Positions 51,579 through 60,444 of a DNA stretch of 64,000 nt are shown here, in pieces (positions within the stretch are counted from its first letter, which is position 1; each line of letters starts with the position of its first letter). Where the stretch lies: assembly GCF_012913485.1 (NCBI RefSeq), contig NZ_CP051774.1, positions 3,658,001 to 3,722,000 on the forward strand, read 5' to 3'. The translations under genes were made by a program, and so were the position numbers. Under the pieces are notes generated by a model, which worked only from the letters and a program-made list of their open reading frames with translations, was not told the DNA's origin and did not search any database. Source of the stretch: Luteolibacter luteus. GTDB taxonomy: Bacteria > Verrucomicrobiota > Verrucomicrobiia > Verrucomicrobiales > Akkermansiaceae.

Positions 51579-52487
51579 TCAAGGAAGCCCGGCTCCAACG
51601 GAAAGGGGGGGCAGCGAAGCCAGCGCGGCCGTGATCGGCACATCCTGACGCTTCCGGTCGATGAAGAAGCTCACCTCGGCGTAGCCCGCATCCTGAAGGA
51701 GTTCGAGCGCCTCCATGTAGCCGTCACCGACGCGATCCGCCCGGTGCGCATCCGCTCCGATCACCACCGGGATTCCTCGTTCGCGCATCAGGACGAGTTG
51801 GGAAGGGGAGGGATTCATTTCCGGCAGGCTTTTGAATAGCCCGCTGGTATTCAGCTCCATCGCCACTCCGGTCGCGGCGATGCGGTCCAGCGAACGGGAA
51901 ATGTCATCGCGCAGCCGCTCGAAATCCCAGTCGGCAGGCGACTCGTTCTTGATCAAGTCGGGGTGTGCCAGCGTGTCGAAAAGTCCCGTCTCCGCCGACA
52001 TCGCCAGGTGCTCGTAGTAGAGCTTCTGGTAAGCCAGCACATCGCCTTTGAAGTAGTGCTTCCGGTATGGCGCCAATTGATAGTGCACGGAGCCGAGGAC
52101 GTGGCTCAGCGGTGCTCGGGCGTGCAGCGCTTCCAACCATGGTTCCACGCCGGGGAAATAATCGCTCTCGATCCCGGTGCGCACGTCCACCTTTCCCGCA
52201 TATGCTTCGCGTGCGCTGGTGATGAGATCGAGGTACTCCGGAAATTGTTCCGGGTCCATCCGCACATGGGACGAGTTGCCGTCCGGCAGCGGACAGTGAC
52301 AGGTGAAAGTGATCCCCTTCAGATTCCGCTCCAGCGCCACCGCGGCGAACTCCTGGGGTGTTCCATAGGCGTGCTTGCACAGCGGCGTATGGGAATGGGA
52401 TTCGTAGAGCAGGGGAGCAGCGTTGGTGGTGGGGATCGAGCTCACGGAGCGAGCATCGCCTTTCGCCACCCGGACTGCCAATCGCAT
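51579..52487 (-). CDS. PHP-domain histidinol-phosphatase-like protein
   Basis: About 302 residues from ATG 52487; the family-like part begins only at LLYESHSHTPLCKHA, so GTG 52445 is also possible and the frame is open to 52601. The PHP metal-binding signatures are present: ESHSHTPLCKHA (first His pair), TCHCPLP, GIESDYFPG, HPDLIK and GADAHRADRVGDG. This order is that of HisK-type histidinol phosphatases (L-histidinol phosphate to L-histidinol) and of related trinuclear phosphoesterases. GSVHYQLAPYRKHY fits the HisK branch. No other his gene is nearby, so a different phosphoester cannot be excluded. The start overlaps the region used by the divergent gene at 52589. Confidence 0.82.
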   Translation of the reverse strand: MRLAVRVAKGDARSVSSIPTTNAAPLLYESHSHTPLCKHAYGTPQEFAAVALERNLKGITFTCHCPLPDGNSSHVRMDPEQFPEYLDLITSAREAYAGKVDVRTGIESDYFPGVEPWLEALHARAPLSHVLGSVHYQLAPYRKHYFKGDVLAYQKLYYEHLAMSAETGLFDTLAHPDLIKNESPADWDFERLRDDISRSLDRIAATGVAMELNTSGLFKSLPEMNPSPSQLVLMRERGIPVVIGADAHRADRVGDGYMEALELLQDAGYAEVSFFIDRKRQDVPITAALASLPPLSVGAGLP

Positions 52488-52588
52488 TCCTTCATCTCCG
52501 TGATTCCCCGGGGTGATGAGCCGGATGTCCTGCGCCTTTTTCCGGTGGCCTTCGTGATAAATATTCCCGGCCCCGGCGCTTCTCCCGC

Positions 52589-53521
52589 GTGAAAGCAGCA
52601 TTACCTCTCGGGGCTTTGGTCATCGGCATCGTCATCGGCTGGCTCATCAAGAACATCCCGGATGCTGCGGAAGCTTCCCACATGTCATCGAGTGAAACGC
52701 GGGGCGGGGCCGCCGTCGCAAATTCAAGCGCTCTTGTTGCAGCTGGTCCCGCGGGCGGCTCCACGCAAGCATCCGGGAAATCCCATGACCGCCCGCCCAA
52801 GGAGGCTCAAGACGAGCTTCCCAAGATGCAGATCGAGGCAGTGACCAAACACCTGATGGACTCGATGCAAGAACAGCAAACCAAACGCCATGAGGAGCGG
52901 ATCGCGAAGCTGGTGGACAAGCTCGGACTCGATGCCTCGCAGGAAGCCAAGCTACGGGACTACTTCAAGCAGCAGGCAGAAGCCACGAAGGTCACAGTCG
53001 GCGATGATGGCAAGAGCGTGCAGATGACCCAGCGCAATGATGGCAAATCCCTGGACGATTTTTTGAAGGATCTGCTGACCGATAGCCAGGAACAGGACTA
53101 CACAAAGATGAAGGAAACCGAGCGCGACCAGCGGGTCGAAGCGCGGACACTGCGAGAGATGGCGTCTCTGACCCAAGCGGTGGAACTCAGGCCGGAGCAG
53201 CGCGATGCCGTCTACGCGATCCTCCAAGAACAGGCACGGGGCGATGAGTCCGCACCCGGTCCCAAGATGCTCAATGCAGGCATGCTCGCTCCACCGATGG
53301 AAGCTGGAGGGGAAGGGAGTTCGGTGGACGCCGTGATGTCATTTCGCATGGCCGGCTCCGACGCCTTTGGTTCGGATGAAAGCGCCATCGAACAAGCGCG
53401 GCAGCAGCATCAAGCCCAGATCGATGATAAGGTGAACAGCATGAGCGGCGTGCTGGATGAAAAGCAGCTGGAGCAATATCGCGCCTCTCTCGGAAAGGGC
53501 ATGGTGATGCTGCCGCGTTGA
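52589..53521 (+). CDS. Membrane-anchored coiled-coil protein, unknown function
   Basis: A 310-residue protein with GTG start. Residues 1-20 are a signal-anchor (LPLGALVIGIVIGWLI), followed by a low-complexity linker rich in Ser, Ala and Gly (about 28-75). From residue 78 on it is highly charged and helical (EAVTKHLMDSMQEQQTKRHEERIAKL, LDASQEAKLRDYFKQQAEA, ELRPEQRDAVYAILQEQA, DDKVNSMSGVLDEKQLEQYRASL). The recurring L(D/T/R)-x-x-Q pattern resembles Spy/LTXXQ-type periplasmic stress proteins. It would be periplasmic and inner-membrane tethered. The neighbour relation to the divergent PHP gene offers no functional clue. Confidence 0.65.
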   Translation: MKAALPLGALVIGIVIGWLIKNIPDAAEASHMSSSETRGGAAVANSSALVAAGPAGGSTQASGKSHDRPPKEAQDELPKMQIEAVTKHLMDSMQEQQTKRHEERIAKLVDKLGLDASQEAKLRDYFKQQAEATKVTVGDDGKSVQMTQRNDGKSLDDFLKDLLTDSQEQDYTKMKETERDQRVEARTLREMASLTQAVELRPEQRDAVYAILQEQARGDESAPGPKMLNAGMLAPPMEAGGEGSSVDAVMSFRMAGSDAFGSDESAIEQARQQHQAQIDDKVNSMSGVLDEKQLEQYRASLGKGMVMLPR

Positions 53522-53550
53522 TTCTTGTTTGATGGATCCGTGTTGTTAGG

Positions 53551-54138
53551 ATGCCGGGCAGGTCTATGGCGATCCGGCAGAAATACTCCCGCAAGATCAC
53601 GGTCGGGGCCGCGACCTATCGCTGGCATCTCGCCATTGATGACGACTACCCGTGGCTCAAGACCGTGCTTGTGCTCGCCGAAGGAAATCGCAACGGCGCC
53701 CAACTCAGTGCTCATTCCCACGCCGAGATCGTGAGCCCGGGGCTGGTGCGTCGGGTCATCGAAAAAGGTTTGTCGCAAGGATGGGACCCTCAGGCGGGTG
53801 CTGCGGAATCCCTGGCTCTCAGCCGGGAAGCTGCACGCGACGCTTTCGGGTGTTTTCCTCGGGAGATCGTGCGGGCCGGTCATCGATGCGCCTGGACGCC
53901 GGAAGGCGATGAAACCATGCATCTCAAGATCTGGTCCCTCGAGCTGCCGGACGGACAAGTTTTGATGGCGGGCGGGATCCCGTGGTATGACGAAATAACC
54001 GACGAGATGGCAGGTGCTCTGGTGGATCTAGCCTTGGCACAGGGCTGGGAGCCGGCGAGACGTGGCCTGGAGGTCTTTTGGCCGGATCCTTCGCTCGCCG
54101 GAGAGGTCCTTTGGCGGGCGCTCATCAAAAACCGCTAG
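53551..54138 (+). CDS. Hypothetical protein with an internal repeat
   Basis: A 195-residue cytoplasmic-looking protein without recognised family. ATG 53566 (MAIRQKYSRKI) is an alternative start. It has an internal repeat: EIVSPGLVRRVIEKGLSQGWDP near residue 60 and EITDEMAGALVDLALAQGWEP near residue 148, each a helix followed by GW-P. This GW-P helix is common in proteins found next to SMI1/KNR4-like or immunity-type genes. It is followed by mutS after 44 bases on the same strand. No catalytic motif visible. Confidence 0.6.
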   Translation: MPGRSMAIRQKYSRKITVGAATYRWHLAIDDDYPWLKTVLVLAEGNRNGAQLSAHSHAEIVSPGLVRRVIEKGLSQGWDPQAGAAESLALSREAARDAFGCFPREIVRAGHRCAWTPEGDETMHLKIWSLELPDGQVLMAGGIPWYDEITDEMAGALVDLALAQGWEPARRGLEVFWPDPSLAGEVLWRALIKNR

Positions 54139-54182
54139 TTTGCCTTTTCCCACCGCGTCCGGCTCCCCAAACTCCGGGACCG

Positions 54183-56654
54183 ATGTCCGCACCGACGCTC
54201 ACCCCGATGATGGCGCAATATCAAGCGATGCGCCGCTCGCTGCCTGCCGACGTGTTGCTGCTCTATCGGTTGGGCGATTTCTACGAGATGTTCTTCGAGG
54301 ATGCGAAGACCGCCGCGCCGATCCTCAATGTCGCCCTGACCAAGCGGAATACCGTGCCGATGTGCGGCGTTCCCTACCATGCCGCGGACAACTATATCGC
54401 CCGCCTCGTCCGCGCCGGGAAGCGCGTCGCCATCGCGGAGCAGACCAGCGAGCCGAAGCCGGGCAAGATCGTCGAGCGCGAGATCACGCGCATCATCTCC
54501 GCTGGTTCGGTGGTGGAAAGTCACCTGCTCGATGACCAGCGCCCGAACTATCTCGCTGCCGTTTTCCTGCTCGGGAAAATGCGCGGCCTTGCCTGTGTCG
54601 ACCACTCCACGGGCGAGTTCACCGTCGCCGAGTTCGCGGATCAGGCACAGCTCGATGATGAGCTTGCACGCCTCACGCCTTCGGAGCTCTTGATCTCGGA
54701 AGAACAGCTCGCGGTCTTCGGCGAACTGGGTGCCTCGCAGCCCTACGATGGCTACGCCTTCCTGCCGGATCCCGCCCGGCAGATGCTCTGCGATCACTTC
54801 GGGGTGCACTCGCTGCACGGCTTTGGCTGTGCGGATGCCCACTCCGCGGTCGCGGCGGCCGGGGCCATCCTGCACTATCTGGTGCACCAGCTCCGCCGGC
54901 CATGCGATCACATGCGCACGATGCGGATGCGGGAGAATGCCCGGCATGTTCTCATCGATGCAGCCTCGCAGCGGAACCTCGATCTTATCGACTCACGTTC
55001 GGGGAAGAAACACACGCTGCTGGGTGCTCTCGATCGCGCGAAAACGCCCATGGGAGCTCGTCTGTTGCGCGATTGGATTCTCCATCCGCTGCGTGACCGG
55101 GATGCCTTGGGTGCCCGCCACGATTTCATTTCGGGTCTATTGGAACAGCCCTTTATCCTATCAAAGTGCCGGGAGTCCCTGCAGGGGATCCGCGACATCG
55201 AGCGCACTGTCAGCCGCCTTTCGCAGGGCGCGGGAAATGCGCGGGATCTTCAGGCGCTCGCCATTTCGCTGGGCCATATCCCCGCACTGCAGGATGATCT
55301 CGCCTGCCTTTCCGTTCCCTACGCCTCAGAGATCCAGCCTTTCCCCGATCTGGTGGAACTTCTCGAAACCGCCCTCGCGGAAGAGCCTCCGGCGATCCTG
55401 AGGGATGGCGGCATCATCCGCGATGGTTATGCGCCGGAGCTCGACGAGCTCCGCTCGCTGTCGCGCGATGGCAAGTCTTGGATCGCGAAGCTTCAGGAGG
55501 ACGAGCGGAAGCGCACTGGCATCGACTCGCTGAAGGTGAAGTTTAACAACGTCTTCGGCTACTTCATCGAGATCACCTCGTCGAAGCTTGCCAAAGTTCC
55601 GGACGACTACACCCGGAAACAGACCATGGCGAACTGCGAGCGCTACATCACCCCTGCGCTCAAGGAGATGGAGAACAAGGTGCTGGGTGCCGAAGAGCGC
55701 GCCAAGCAGCTTGAGATGGAGCTTTTCCTCCAGCTCCGCCAGCAAGTCTGCACCCGGCTCGTCCCGCTACAGCAAACCGCCGCTGGCATCGCGGAGATCG
55801 ACGTGCTCTGCGGGCTTGCCGAGACTGCCCAGATCCACAGCCATGTGCGGCCGGTGCTCGACGATTCGCGCGGCTTGCTCATCACGAATGGCCGCCATCC
55901 GGTGCTGGAGCAGACTTTGGTCGAGGAGAAATTCGTGCCGAATGACACGGCCTTCGATCCTGCGGATTCACTCCTGCAGATCCTTACCGGGCCGAACATG
56001 GCGGGTAAGTCCACCTACATCCGCCAGGTCGCCCTTGTGACCCTGATGGCGCAGATTGGTGCCTTCGTCCCGGCGGAGAATGCTACGATAGGCATGGTAG
56101 ACCGCATCTTCTGCCGGGTGGGCGCGTCGGACGATCTCTCTCGCGGCCAATCCACCTTCATGGTGGAGATGAACGAGACGGCGCTGATCCTGAACCACGC
56201 GACCGACAAGTCACTGGTCATCCTGGATGAGATCGGACGTGGCACCGCCACCTTTGACGGACTTTCGATCGCTTGGGCCGTGGCCGAGCACCTGCATGAT
56301 GTCATCGGCTGCCGCACCCTCTTCGCGACCCACTATCACGAGCTAACCGATCTCGCGAACACGCGCCCCGCGGTGGCGAATTTCAACGTGGCGGTGCGCG
56401 AGTGGAACGATGAGATCATCTTCCTCCGCAAGATCCTCCCGGGGGCTGCGGACAAGAGCTACGGCATCCAGGTGGCCCGTCTCGCCGGCTTGCCGAAGCC
56501 GATCATCGAACGTGCGAAGTCGATCCTTTCCCACTTGGAACTCCACTCGGCGAAGCCGGATGCCAAGAAGCAGGGACCCAAGGCGAAGAACACCCGGCAG
56601 GATGCGATGCCGCTGGCCAATGCACCCCAGCTGGATCTCTTCGGGGATATGTAA
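54183..56654 (+). CDS. mutS: DNA mismatch repair ATPase MutS
   Basis: An 823-residue MutS. ATG 54183 is chosen because the residues before it in the frame overlap the upstream gene and are not MutS-like. The mismatch-recognition Phe33-x-Glu35 is in GDFYEMFFEDA, followed by MCGVPYHA. The core, lever and clamp domains are normal (SRSGKKHTLLGALDRAKTPMGARLLRDWI; GYFIEITSSKL). Walker A is GPNMAGKST (residues 603-611), and the signature DDLSRGQSTFMVEM and Walker B ILDEIGRGTATFDG follow. FATHYHELTDL completes the ATPase. It binds base mismatches after replication and starts repair with MutL. The C-terminus carries a short Lys-rich tail and ends PQLDLFGDM, a typical beta-clamp-like motif. Confidence 0.98.
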   Translation: MSAPTLTPMMAQYQAMRRSLPADVLLLYRLGDFYEMFFEDAKTAAPILNVALTKRNTVPMCGVPYHAADNYIARLVRAGKRVAIAEQTSEPKPGKIVEREITRIISAGSVVESHLLDDQRPNYLAAVFLLGKMRGLACVDHSTGEFTVAEFADQAQLDDELARLTPSELLISEEQLAVFGELGASQPYDGYAFLPDPARQMLCDHFGVHSLHGFGCADAHSAVAAAGAILHYLVHQLRRPCDHMRTMRMRENARHVLIDAASQRNLDLIDSRSGKKHTLLGALDRAKTPMGARLLRDWILHPLRDRDALGARHDFISGLLEQPFILSKCRESLQGIRDIERTVSRLSQGAGNARDLQALAISLGHIPALQDDLACLSVPYASEIQPFPDLVELLETALAEEPPAILRDGGIIRDGYAPELDELRSLSRDGKSWIAKLQEDERKRTGIDSLKVKFNNVFGYFIEITSSKLAKVPDDYTRKQTMANCERYITPALKEMENKVLGAEERAKQLEMELFLQLRQQVCTRLVPLQQTAAGIAEIDVLCGLAETAQIHSHVRPVLDDSRGLLITNGRHPVLEQTLVEEKFVPNDTAFDPADSLLQILTGPNMAGKSTYIRQVALVTLMAQIGAFVPAENATIGMVDRIFCRVGASDDLSRGQSTFMVEMNETALILNHATDKSLVILDEIGRGTATFDGLSIAWAVAEHLHDVIGCRTLFATHYHELTDLANTRPAVANFNVAVREWNDEIIFLRKILPGAADKSYGIQVARLAGLPKPIIERAKSILSHLELHSAKPDAKKQGPKAKNTRQDAMPLANAPQLDLFGDM

Positions 56655-56726
56655 GATCGAGCCCGTAAGCCGCTAGATATTTGGAGGTTGCGTTTTGCAA
56701 GCCGATCCCCCAGTGTAGAGAGTGCC

Positions 56727-57383
56727 ATGAAGAAAGCACTCATTGCGCTGATGTTAGTCGCCGGCTCCGCCATGGCCGGCACCACCTCGAAGGAGCCCAT
56801 CCCCGCACCGATCCAAGAAGAGCCTAGTCTCTGGCGGTGGTTCATCGGCGGTAGCGCCGGTTACCTGATCGATTGGGAGGAAGAAATGTACCATGCCCAG
56901 CTCGGCGTGGACATGCCTTACGAATGGGCTGGCTTCAAGCCCTCCATCTATCTGGAAGTGGGCTTCGCCGAAACGGACGATGCCGTCCCGATCATCGATC
57001 CCACCATCCCGACGGCGCTGGTGAATACCACCCTATTCTCGGACTTCCAGTTCGTGCCGCTGACGGTGAACTTCAAGCTTGAGCGTGAGATCGCGCAGAA
57101 CCTGCACTTCTACGCGGGCGCCGGTTTGGGTGTGGCCTTCACGGAATTCGAGGCCTTTGCTCCCTTCATCTCGGGTCCCTCGCTGCGCGTTTCGGAAGAT
57201 GATACCGTCTTCTACGCCCAGATTTTCGCGGGCCTCGGATATGACGTCACCGATAACTTCGAGGTCTTCACGGGTGCCCGCTGGGTCTACCTCGATGAAC
57301 CCGAAGGCCTTGGCAATGCCGGGGGTATCGCGACCTTCGAGGATGATGTCCTCGTGGAAGCCGGCCTGCGTTTCACGTTCTAA
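56727..57383 (+). CDS. Outer-membrane beta-barrel protein (OmpA/OmpW-like)
   Basis: A 218-residue protein with a signal peptide (residues 1-18, LIALMLVAGSAMAG) and amphipathic strands typical of small eight-stranded barrels: WRWFIGGSAGYLIDW, YHAQLGVDMPY, KPSIYLEVGFAET, FVPLTVNFKLE, LHFYAGAGLGVAFTEF, YAQIFAGLGYDVTDNFEVFTGARW. It ends VEAGLRFTF, with the terminal Phe used by the BAM complex. Long loops carry acidic residues. It follows mutS by 72 bases. The real start is ATG 56727; an in-frame ATG at 56688 would precede the signal peptide with 13 polar residues. Specific function unknown. Confidence 0.8.
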   Translation: MKKALIALMLVAGSAMAGTTSKEPIPAPIQEEPSLWRWFIGGSAGYLIDWEEEMYHAQLGVDMPYEWAGFKPSIYLEVGFAETDDAVPIIDPTIPTALVNTTLFSDFQFVPLTVNFKLEREIAQNLHFYAGAGLGVAFTEFEAFAPFISGPSLRVSEDDTVFYAQIFAGLGYDVTDNFEVFTGARWVYLDEPEGLGNAGGIATFEDDVLVEAGLRFTF

Positions 57384-57399
57384 CAAAACCTGCTGCAGA

Positions 57400-57435
57400 A
57401 AGGCCGGCATCCTCGTGGGTGCCGGCCTTCGCATG
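57400..57435. terminator. Terminator between convergent genes
   Basis: Stem AAGGCCGGCA (57400-57409) with TGCCGGCCTT (57420-57429) and a 10-base loop. It lies between the convergent barrel and oxidoreductase genes; T-tracts are weak on the plus side. Confidence 0.65.
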
Positions 57436-57455
57436 AATTTTTCCGGAGTGCGGAT

Positions 57456-58886
57456 CTAGACCTTGATCTCAAACTCCTTCCGGTAGCTGCCCTTCAGCAT
57501 GGCATTCGCCTTCTCCGCGTTTGCACCGGTGAATTGCTCGCCCTTTTCTGCCCTTTCGAGGGCGGGCCCGAGGCGGATCCCTTGCTTCGCGACATCCACA
57601 CCATTGGCCGCCAGGTGAACCTCCATGCGCTCCACGGCTTCCACGCCGGCGGGATGATCAAAGGCGGCCTTCACCGCATCCACCGGCTGTGTTTCGCCGA
57701 GGCGCCAGGAGATGTTTCCGATGTGAGCCAGAGCCGAGGAAAGGTGCCCGTTCTCCGCGGAGTACATCCGCTCCTGCTTCTTCGAGTGGACTGAATCGAT
57801 CCACGTCTGGAAGTGCGAGCGGCCGCCCGAGAAACGCTTCAGCTCCTTTCCGTCCTTGTCGAAGATCGCGCAGTTCCCCGCGTGGTCTCCGGAAAGCCAG
57901 CCGCCCTCGTACTCCATGACGTTGCCGATCTGCTCGCCTTTGAAGGAATCCATCCCGCTGGAGTAGTCGACGTCTTTCATTGGCAGGCCGCGCACCTCGA
58001 AGAGAATCGGTGCAGGATCGTACTTCAGCAAAACCAGCTGGGTATTCGCCCATTCGCCATCGTCCTTGTGCGCATAGCGGTCGCCGCAGGAGATCACCAC
58101 GTGCGGCAGCATCTCCGGATCCCCCAGCGCCCAGCGGCATACATCCAGCTGGTGCGGGCCTTGGTTGCCCAGATCCCCGTTTCCGTAAGCGAATTGCCAG
58201 TGCCAATCATAGTGGAATCTCTCGCGATGCACGTCCGTCATTTCGCGCGGGCCACACCACAGATTGTAGTCCACTTCCGCTGGCGGTTTCAGCGGCGCGG
58301 CCACCTTGCCGATGGAGGGGCGCGGCTTGTAGCAGAAGCCGCGGGCCAGCTTCAGTTTGCCGATCTCTCCGCCCTTCACGATCTCGAAGGCCTCCGCCCA
58401 CGAGGTCTCGGAACGGCGTTGGAAGCCGTGCTGGATGATCACGCCGTACTTCGCCTGCGCGTCCGCCAGCATCCGGCCTTCCCATACATTGTGGGATACC
58501 GGCTTCTCTACATAGACATGCTTGCCATTTGCCGCCGCTGTGATGGCGATCAACGCATGGGTGTGATTCGGGGTCGCGATGGTGACGGCGTCGATTTCCT
58601 TCGATTCGCACAATTTACGGAAGTCACCGTAGGTCGTCACCTGGACATTGTTCTTCTCCGCCAAGTCCTTCGCCCTTGCCAGCACCGTCGAGTCGCAATC
58701 GCAGAGGGCCACCAGACGCGCGCCTTTGGCCGCGATGATGCCTTCCACGTGGTTCATCCCCCGGCCGTTCAGGCCGATCACCGCCACGCGGAGTTCGGAG
58801 TTGGCTCCTTGGGCGCGGGCATGCGGGGCTAGCAAGGACCAGGTTCCCGCGAAGGCGGAGGTGCCGAGGAAATGACGACGCTTCAT
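57456..58886 (-). CDS. Gfo/Idh/MocA family oxidoreductase, Tat-exported
   Basis: A 476-residue protein from ATG 58886; the frame is open further upstream but that part overlaps the previous gene and lacks family character. MKRRHFLGTSAFAG is a twin-arginine signal, so the folded enzyme with its NAD(P) is exported. The Rossmann domain starts at residue 33 (LRVAVIGLNGRGMNHVEG), YVEKPVSHNVWEG contains the catalytic Lys of the EKP motif, and YDWHWQFAYGNGDLGNQGPHQLDVCRWALG is the characteristic substrate region with the His ligand. It probably oxidises or epimerises a carbohydrate or glycoside. The start overlaps the stop of the DUF6807 gene (ATGA), so both proteins are translationally coupled. Confidence 0.9.
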   Translation of the reverse strand: MKRRHFLGTSAFAGTWSLLAPHARAQGANSELRVAVIGLNGRGMNHVEGIIAAKGARLVALCDCDSTVLARAKDLAEKNNVQVTTYGDFRKLCESKEIDAVTIATPNHTHALIAITAAANGKHVYVEKPVSHNVWEGRMLADAQAKYGVIIQHGFQRRSETSWAEAFEIVKGGEIGKLKLARGFCYKPRPSIGKVAAPLKPPAEVDYNLWCGPREMTDVHRERFHYDWHWQFAYGNGDLGNQGPHQLDVCRWALGDPEMLPHVVISCGDRYAHKDDGEWANTQLVLLKYDPAPILFEVRGLPMKDVDYSSGMDSFKGEQIGNVMEYEGGWLSGDHAGNCAIFDKDGKELKRFSGGRSHFQTWIDSVHSKKQERMYSAENGHLSSALAHIGNISWRLGETQPVDAVKAAFDHPAGVEAVERMEVHLAANGVDVAKQGIRLGPALERAEKGEQFTGANAEKANAMLKGSYRKEFEIKV

Positions 58887-59812
58887 TTGGGTTTGGAAAA
58901 GGAGGCCCACCGCTCGGCCAGCTTGGCGGATTCCAAGCTGCCATGATGTAGGACAACTCCATAACGGAACACGAGGGTCTCTCCTTTCTTCAGGACGTGA
59001 TCGCCGGTGTGAGTGTCCTTCTTGCTCTCGAAATCGTGGATGCCGAAGGGGTTTGCGGCCAGCAGGCCGTAGTCCCGGGCGTGCCACCAGGTGGGGTGGC
59101 GGAGGTTGGAGGGATGATCGAACATGGCGATCACCGCCGGTTCGCCTTTTTCATCCGGGCCATCGAAGGCCACCCAATCCGATTTTTTCCCCCACACCTC
59201 CCCGTCCTTGCGGCCTTCGGAGTCGGTGATGTGTCCCTTCGCCTGCTCGCCCTTCTGGCGCAGGGTCCGGTCGACCCGGATCGCAAACATGCCTTCCTTG
59301 GTATCTCCGAAGGTGGCGTCGCCATCCGCGGCGGTGAGTTTCGAGGTCACATCAATCTCCGTGGTTTCAGCGTCGATCTTCGTGAAGGTATAGGTCCGCT
59401 CTTCGGTTAGGTGGGTCTTGCCCGCCGCTGTCCAAGCAAGGTCCACGGTGAAGGCGTTGTCCTTCACGTCGCGGGTGCCCTTGTGTTCGATCTTCGGATC
59501 GCTTTCTTTCGTGGTCCAAGCCCAGAAGTCGTGGCCATTGACCGCGCCATGGCTCATCCAGAAGGAGCGGTGGTGCGGGTGATCCTTTTCCTCCTCTTTC
59601 ACGTCGTTCTTCATCGGCCAGTGGCGGGAAAGGACCGCACCGGAGGCAGACATCAGCGGATAGCAGTAGGGGACTTTCGAATCGGTCCGGTATTCCGTGA
59701 AGAGCTTTCCATCCAGCGTCACGGTGACCTTTCCCCCGGCGGCGGAAGTCGTGAAGCCGTCCGCGGCGAAAGCGGGCGAAATAAGTAAAAGAGCGAGTAG
59801 CGCGGATTTCAT
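58883..59812 (-). CDS. DUF6807 (PmoA-like) exported protein
   Basis: About 309 residues from ATG 59812 (MKSALLALLLISPAFAADG, a signal peptide); a start seven codons earlier is possible. The body is beta-rich with the DUF6807 family blocks DHPHHRSFWMSHGAVNGHDFWAW, GMFAIRVDR and FDHPSNLRHPTWWHARDYGLLAANPFG, then a final RYGVVLHHG strand. These His-rich blocks (DHPHHR) are the family hallmark. The old name methane oxygenase PmoA is misleading; members occur with sugar oxidoreductases. Here it is the first gene of a two-gene unit with the Gfo/Idh/MocA enzyme and likely works on the same carbohydrate in the periplasm. It is divergent from an ECF sigma gene. Confidence 0.88.
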   Translation of the reverse strand: MKSALLALLLISPAFAADGFTTSAAGGKVTVTLDGKLFTEYRTDSKVPYCYPLMSASGAVLSRHWPMKNDVKEEEKDHPHHRSFWMSHGAVNGHDFWAWTTKESDPKIEHKGTRDVKDNAFTVDLAWTAAGKTHLTEERTYTFTKIDAETTEIDVTSKLTAADGDATFGDTKEGMFAIRVDRTLRQKGEQAKGHITDSEGRKDGEVWGKKSDWVAFDGPDEKGEPAVIAMFDHPSNLRHPTWWHARDYGLLAANPFGIHDFESKKDTHTGDHVLKKGETLVFRYGVVLHHGSLESAKLAERWASFSKPK

Positions 59813-59863
59813 GATTCTGCGAAAACTGGACAAGGTCGCTGCTCGGTGGCGATGGAAAATTGT

Positions 59864-59887
59864 GGAATAACTCCATTGGGTAGGTCT
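59864..59887 (+). promoter_or_regulatory. Candidate ECF-type promoter upstream of the sigma gene
   Basis: GGAAT at 59864-59868 is followed after 15 bases by GTCT at 59884-59887, matching the GGAAC/T-N15-16-GTC(T) pattern of many ECF-dependent promoters. The start of the sigma gene is only 14 bases further, so the transcript would have a very short leader. Autoregulation by the adjacent ECF factor is suggested but unproven. Confidence 0.4.
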
Positions 59888-59901
59888 CCCAAGATCAGCA
59901 A

Positions 59902-60444
59902 ATGTCGGAATTCCAGCAACTTGTCGACTCGCATTACGAGGCGCTCTATCGCTTCGCGATGTCCCTCTCGAAAAGTGCGGACACGGCGGCGGACCTTGTC
60001 CAGCAGACCTTCTGCATCTGGGCCCAGAAGGGGCACCAGCTGAAGGAGCGGGACAAGGCGAAGACTTGGCTCTTCACCACCCTGCACCGCGAGTTCCTAG
60101 CCCATGCCCGCAAGGCGAAGCGCTACACCGACGAGGAGCTGACCGAAGCGGTGGCAGGCCGCATTTGCTCCGAGGAGGACGACACCGAACGCCAGATGGA
60201 TGGCCAGCGGGCGCTCGAACTGCTTGGCGAGCTTGATGAAACTTTCCGATCCCCACTGGCCCTCTTCTACCTCCAGCAACACAGCTACAAGGAAATTGCC
60301 GAGATCCTCGACGTGCCGATCGGCACCGTGATGTCCCGCATTTCAAGAGCGAAGGAGATGCTCCGCCGCCGCATGACCGCCGAGCCGTCCAGCGCACCCA
60401 AAAACATCCTTCAACTTCAACCGGAGGCACTCAGACATGGATAA
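59902..60444 (+). CDS. ECF RNA polymerase sigma factor
   Basis: A 180-residue sigma-70 family member. Region 2 is at about residues 5-75 (HYEALYRFAMSLSKSADTAADLVQQTFCIWAQ) and region 4 at about 100-160 (LDETFRSPLALFYLQQHSYKEIAEILDVPIGTVMSRISRAKEMLRRRM). No C-terminal extension is present, unlike the fused factor at 36654. The last 8 bases overlap the next gene, whose product looks like its membrane-bound regulator. A candidate autoregulatory promoter lies upstream. Signal unknown. Confidence 0.92.
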   Translation: MSEFQQLVDSHYEALYRFAMSLSKSADTAADLVQQTFCIWAQKGHQLKERDKAKTWLFTTLHREFLAHARKAKRYTDEELTEAVAGRICSEEDDTERQMDGQRALELLGELDETFRSPLALFYLQQHSYKEIAEILDVPIGTVMSRISRAKEMLRRRMTAEPSSAPKNILQLQPEALRHG

